A stretch of 64,000 nucleotides of DNA from Facklamia hominis CCUG 36813 (lineage in GTDB: Bacteria > Bacillota > Bacilli > Lactobacillales > Aerococcaceae): the NCBI RefSeq assembly GCF_000301035.1, contig NZ_JH932292.1, positions 796,857 through 860,856 of the forward strand, in the 5' to 3' direction. Positions 60,388-64,000 of this stretch are shown one piece after another (within the stretch, counting starts at the first letter, position 1; the number at the start of each line of letters is the position of its first letter). The notes under the pieces were generated by a model that worked only from the letters and a program-made list of their open reading frames with translations, was not told the DNA's origin and searched no databases. Position numbers and translations under genes: made by a program.

Positions 60388-61386
60388 TTAATTTAAATGA
60401 ATAAAATACTCTAATAATGAAATCATATTAGCAGTAAAGCCGTATTCATTATCATACCAAGCAGCAGTCATAACAATTTGCTCGTCACCTTTACCAACAA
60501 CCTTCGTTAAAGAAGCATCAAAAACTGAGCCCGCAGGGTAGCCAATAATATCTGCAGAAACAATTTCATCTTCTTCATAGACGAAAGCATCATTAGCATA
60601 TTTTTTAACAGCAGCATTCACTTCTTCAGCGGTCACTTCTTTATCAAGAACTGAGTACAATTCAGTAATAGAACCAGTAATCGTTGGCACACGCATTGCT
60701 GATCCATCAATCTTTCCATTTAATTCTGGAATAACTTTTCCAATTGCCTTAGCAGCCCCTGTTGAAGCCGGAATAATTGAGAAGGCTCCAGCACGGCTCT
60801 TACGGCCTCCAGGAGCATCTTGCAATTTTTGTGTAGCCGTATATGCATGAACCGTTAACATTTGACCGGACTTCACTCCAAACTCTTTATGAAGTGCATT
60901 TACCATTGGCGCTAAACAGTTCGTCGTACAAGAGGCAGCCGAAATAATGACATCATCTTTGGTCAATGTGTCTTGATTCACCCCATATACGATCATTTTC
61001 GTTTGGCTATCTTTAGCAGGCGCCGAGATAAGTACCCGTTTAGCACCTGCATCAATATGAGCTTGAGCTTTCTCAGCGCTATTATAAAAGCCCGTACATT
61101 CAAGAACATATTCTACACCTAATTCACCCCAAGGTAAGTTGCGCGCATCTTTCTCTTCGAAGGCTTTAATTTCTTTACCATTGACAACTAGCGCGTCTCC
61201 TTTAACAGCTACCTCATAAGGAAAACGACCTTGAGCAGAATCATATTTTAAAAGATAAGCTAGGTCTTCATTATCTGTAAGATCATTGATTGCTACAACT
61301 TCAAGATCTGATTTTTTCTCCAAAATACGACGTAAAGCTAACCGTCCAATCCGGCCGAATCCATTAATTGCAATTTTAGTCGTCAT
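60388..61386 (-). CDS. gap: Glyceraldehyde-3-phosphate dehydrogenase
   Basis: This 332-aa NAD-dependent enzyme has [12 protein letters not shown] near the N-terminus, the catalytic Cys in [13 protein letters not shown] near 150 and [13 protein letters not shown] near the C-terminus. ATG 61386 follows AAGGAGGAACTGTA. A TATAAT (minus, 61426-61421) with a weak -35 lies 35 bp upstream. It is first in the operon; the usual Bacillus-type regulator cggR is not upstream. Confidence 0.97.
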   Translation of the reverse strand: MTTKIAINGFGRIGRLALRRILEKKSDLEVVAINDLTDNEDLAYLLKYDSAQGRFPYEVAVKGDALVVNGKEIKAFEEKDARNLPWGELGVEYVLECTGFYNSAEKAQAHIDAGAKRVLISAPAKDSQTKMIVYGVNQDTLTKDDVIISAASCTTNCLAPMVNALHKEFGVKSGQMLTVHAYTATQKLQDAPGGRKSRAGAFSIIPASTGAAKAIGKVIPELNGKIDGSAMRVPTITGSITELYSVLDKEVTAEEVNAAVKKYANDAFVYEEDEIVSADIIGYPAGSVFDASLTKVVGKGDEQIVMTAAWYDNEYGFTANMISLLEYFIHLN

Positions 61387-61659
61387 TACAGTTCCTCCTT
61401 GGAATTATCAATTTGACCTTATTATACCATGAATCCGTTTAACATTTAATCCCTAAAGTAGGCTAAATTGAAAATGCTATCTTTTTTGTTGGAATATAAT
61501 CCATAGCATTATTCGATTTTTAAATGTCAAAAAATGAAATAGGGATTATATCAAAAGTCCATTTTGATACAGCCCCTTTGTTAGATTAATACGAAGTCCC
61601 CTCAAAATTCTATTCTGGATTGAGTGGACGCTGAATTTCTTTGATAGAATCGAATATTT
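61387..61659. other. Region upstream of gap
   Basis: It holds the gap promoter (TATAAT at 61421-61426, minus strand) and otherwise AT-rich sequence down to the pseudogene 3' end. No gene seen. Confidence 0.6.
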
Positions 61660-62530
61660 TTATGGATTAAATGAAACGTGAACATGGTCAAAGTGGTTTG
61701 CTGTAATATTTCCACGATTTTCCATATCTTCCCATTAGTAACCTGCCCAAGACCCTGCAATACGTTGTTTCCAGATTACATAGCTAATGCTACTTTGGCC
61801 ACTCTTCATTTATTCTAAAGTATACTCAGCAATTGTATCGCCTAGCTGTTCGTTACTATAAACCATAAAATCAATAGCTAAACCATTACCGTGATCTCCC
61901 GGATCTCCTGGTCGGAAGGTGCTAAAGTTAGTAATACCAAACATCGAACCAACTAAATCTTTATAAGCTCCGACATGTGGTTGTAAACCATCCACTGATG
62001 GTGTCTCAACCGGTGTTTCAGGTACAACCTCTTCAACAATAATTGGTTCTTCGATAGATACTTCAACTTGTGTCGTTGTTTCTTCAGTATACACAGCTAG
62101 TATTACTGGTGTTGTACGTTTAACGAGAGTGGGTGCTTTTACTTTGTAAAGTGGCATTAAGTTACCCGGTACGTCTACTTCAACAGCCTCTTGTTCTGGC
62201 GCCGAAATCATCATGCGCTCAGCGCGCTGATTCGAATCAAAATGTGCTTCAATTACAGCACCCGGTTGGTTCGAAGATATTTACTTGACCTATTTTGTTC
62301 AAGTATGCTAAAACGCGTAAATCCATCTTAAGTTTGTTCACAATGGTGCTTAACGTATCACCAGATTTCACTTGATAGCTAGTTTGACGCTTGGTAGTTT
62401 GTAATCGTTTGGCTTGTGCTACGCTTTTAGGTTGCGCTGTCACTGTTGGACCTTGAGCACTTACTAAAACGCTGGGTGCTAGTAAAGCGACCAGCGATGT
62501 GCTTAACCATATTTTTTTGTTTTATTCATA
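61660..62530 (-). pseudogene. Decayed LysM cell-wall protein with C-terminal peptidase-like domain
   Basis: Pieces of one gene are spread over frames. A start (62530) runs into a frame change in an A-rich run. A signal peptide (KIWLSTSLVALLAPSVLVSA) and LysM domain (TSYQVKSGDTLSTIVNKLKM) follow, then another frame change after NIFEP. A Val/Glu/Pro linker and GAYKDLVGSMFGITNFSTFR come next, then an in-frame stop at 61810, ISYVIWKQRIAGSWAG, a second stop at 61735, and finally NITANHFDHVHVSFNP. At least four lesions show it is inactive. The intact form would be a secreted muralytic-type protein. Confidence 0.88.
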
Positions 62531-62768
62531 ATTTCACCTTTTTACCGTCATTATAATCGCAATTGTAGTGTATCACGTTTCAAAGACCAATATGGGTTTG
62601 CGAATTGAAATGTTTTGTTGCCGATTTGTAGTATTCATACATTAAATAGCTCTCAAAAATCAAAGTAAGCAAATTAGGTACATAATACATCATGGTACAC
62701 AAAACCATTCAAATAATTTATACTAAAAACAAAATAAATTGATTGTATTAAATTGAAGGGGGTATTTT

Positions 62769-64000
62769 ATGCTGTTTACTGAAGATGCGGTTCAAATTGC
62801 ACAACAGATTCGCCAATCCAATATCTCAATCGTTGATACGGTTCAACGAGCGCTTAATAATATAAATCGGTACAATCCGTTGTTAAATGCAGTGACGCAT
62901 ATCCAGTTTGATGCTTTAAACGTTGCTGAAGCTTACCAAGCAAAGCTCGAAGCACTGAGCGATGCTCAAAAAGAAACATTACCACCATTTTACGGGGTAC
63001 CAATCCTTTTGAAAGACCTCGGTCAAACTCAAGCGGGGCAACCGAGTACTTCTGGCAGTCGATTGATGAAGAATTTTATTGCACCCATCACGGATAACTT
63101 TGTCCAACAAATTTTGGATGCAGGATTTATTGTTGTCGGGAGAACCAATACACCTGAGTTTGGTTTCAAAAACGAAAGTGATTCCGATTTTAATGGTGCA
63201 GTGAATCATCCGATGGATTTAAAACGTAACCCAGGAGGCTCTAGTGGTGGCGCGGCTGCCGCCTTAAAAGCTGGGTTAGTTCCAGCGGTTACGGCCAGTG
63301 ACGGCGGAGGTTCAATACGGATTCCTGCTAGCTTTACCGGATTAATTGGCCTCAAACCCACTCGTGGTCGGATGCCGGTCGGACCTGGTGGATACCGGGG
63401 CTGGCAAGGGGCATCAATTAACTTCGCCATCACTCGAACCGTGCGTGATACTTGGGAAATGCTAAAAGCTTTGCAAGTTGAACAGACTGAAGCAGCTTTC
63501 TTCTGTCCAAAAATTTCGCAACAAGATTTAATCGAGCTAGATCGACCACTTAAAATTGCCTATACATACGATGTCCCCGCAGGATACACGCTGCGAAAGG
63601 ATGCACGCGAGGCACTTGATCAGGCTATCGAACAACTAAAACAACTTGGGCACCAACTGGTAGAAGTTCCACTGCCTACTGATGGACGCAAAGCGATGGA
63701 AACGTATTATATGGTTAACGGCGTGGAGACCCAAGTAATGATGGAAAGCATCGAACAAGGTCAACAACGTACAGTGACTCAAGATGATATGGAGCCGATG
63801 AGCTGGGCTCTCTATCGTTCAGGCGAGAACGTGACGGGCGCTGATTATTCTAGAGTATTAACGTATTGGGATAATTTAGCCGTTCAAATGGAACAATTCT
63901 TCCAAGAGTATGATGTGCTGTTAACGCCTACCAACAATGGAGCAGCCTTCGTTCATGAAGAATTCCATCAACAACCTGAGATGATTGATCGACTCCATCA
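62769..64000 (+). CDS. Amidase-signature family enzyme, C-terminus beyond window
   Basis: ATG 62769 follows AAGGGGGTATTTT and the frame is open to the window edge (410 codons). Amidase-signature residues are present: Lys in ILLKDLGQ, the tandem Ser in NPGGSSGGAAAALKAG and the nucleophile region SDGGGSIRIPASFTGLIGLKP (read as adjacent motifs). Such enzymes hydrolyse amides, including 6-aminohexanoate-type or GatA-like substrates; there is no gatC or gatB here, so it is not likely the tRNA amidotransferase. Substrate unknown. Confidence 0.9.
   Translation, partial: MLFTEDAVQIAQQIRQSNISIVDTVQRALNNINRYNPLLNAVTHIQFDALNVAEAYQAKLEALSDAQKETLPPFYGVPILLKDLGQTQAGQPSTSGSRLMKNFIAPITDNFVQQILDAGFIVVGRTNTPEFGFKNESDSDFNGAVNHPMDLKRNPGGSSGGAAAALKAGLVPAVTASDGGGSIRIPASFTGLIGLKPTRGRMPVGPGGYRGWQGASINFAITRTVRDTWEMLKALQVEQTEAAFFCPKISQQDLIELDRPLKIAYTYDVPAGYTLRKDAREALDQAIEQLKQLGHQLVEVPLPTDGRKAMETYYMVNGVETQVMMESIEQGQQRTVTQDDMEPMSWALYRSGENVTGADYSRVLTYWDNLAVQMEQFFQEYDVLLTPTNNGAAFVHEEFHQQPEMIDRLH

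Noticed and set aside
62979-63433. Two minus-strand frames opposite the amidase
   Set aside because: They mirror the amidase coding strand; the plus frame has complete amidase-signature motifs.
62769-64000. GatA subunit of the tRNA amidotransferase
   Set aside because: Amidase motifs are shared, but neither gatC nor gatB is adjacent and the N-terminal region looks like stand-alone amidases.

Overview
The window is a stretch of low-GC Gram-positive chromosome, most consistent with the order Lactobacillales. The evidence is an Ami-type oligopeptide ABC operon (amiC-length OppB), PepC, an Asp23/Gls24–DUF2273–AmaP envelope-stress cluster, a gap-pgk-tpi-eno operon, LPXTG and lipobox signals, and strong AAGGAGG ribosome binding sites with TTGACA/TATAAT promoters. 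I suspect Aerococcaceae or Carnobacteriaceae, but the sequence alone does not fix family or species.

Positions 1 to about 9.2 kb are the integrase-proximal arm of a temperate prophage whose other end lies left of the window. A divergent switch (DUF739 Cro-like gene on the minus strand, LexA-type repressor on the plus strand) carries four 16-bp operator-like sites of the form GTTCG-N6-YGAAC. The early genes run leftwards and include a divergent sliding-clamp-like protein; three small plus-strand genes are embedded against them. Between repressor and integrase sits a cargo pair: an OLD-like ATPase with a TOPRIM-type C-terminus and a Dam-type adenine methyltransferase, a candidate anti-phage module. 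The 490 bp before the integrase hold two compact promoter–hairpin–terminator cassettes (candidate small RNAs), a diverged direct repeat and two further hairpins.

From 9.2 to 13.1 kb are a glyoxalase-fold protein, cytidine deaminase, a glutaredoxin-like protein and a DUF368 membrane protein. The DUF368 gene's terminator hairpin has been split by an intact 1540-bp IS3/IS150-type element with a TCAAA target duplication. Next comes a 36-codon open reading frame that is almost only an LPQTG sorting signal. From 13.1 to 23.5 kb are the oppABCDF operon, azlCD, a HAD phosphatase, a VTT-domain membrane protein, a 48-aa protein and an ArsC/Spx-like protein.

From 23.6 to 33.5 kb are an mglBAC sugar importer, tRNA-Ala(GGC) with possible integration-scar sequence, and a translationally coupled five-gene corrinoid/UroD-family methyltransferase operon: one B12-binding protein, three full-length Zn-type paralogues and one shortened relative without the Zn motif. 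A divergent AcoX-type NAD kinase relative follows. The methyltransferase operon is the most unusual metabolic feature, because no dedicated reductive activator and no classical MtaB/MttB-type substrate protein is beside it.

From 33.6 to 56.9 kb are envelope and housekeeping genes: secreted proteins with acidic tails, RsmF, a short-chain dehydrogenase, two M20 amidohydrolases (one with a DUF3100 membrane pair), a repeat-containing lipoprotein with a DUF4230 protein, an EamA transporter, a ClC channel, HemW with a barnase–barstar pair, PepC, tRNA-Lys(CTT), the Asp23 cluster and a BlaI/CopY-type repressor. From 57 to 61.4 kb is the glycolytic operon gap-pgk-tpi-eno, without cggR and without a phosphoglycerate mutase gene. 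A decayed LysM cell-wall protein pseudogene and the start of an amidase gene close the window.
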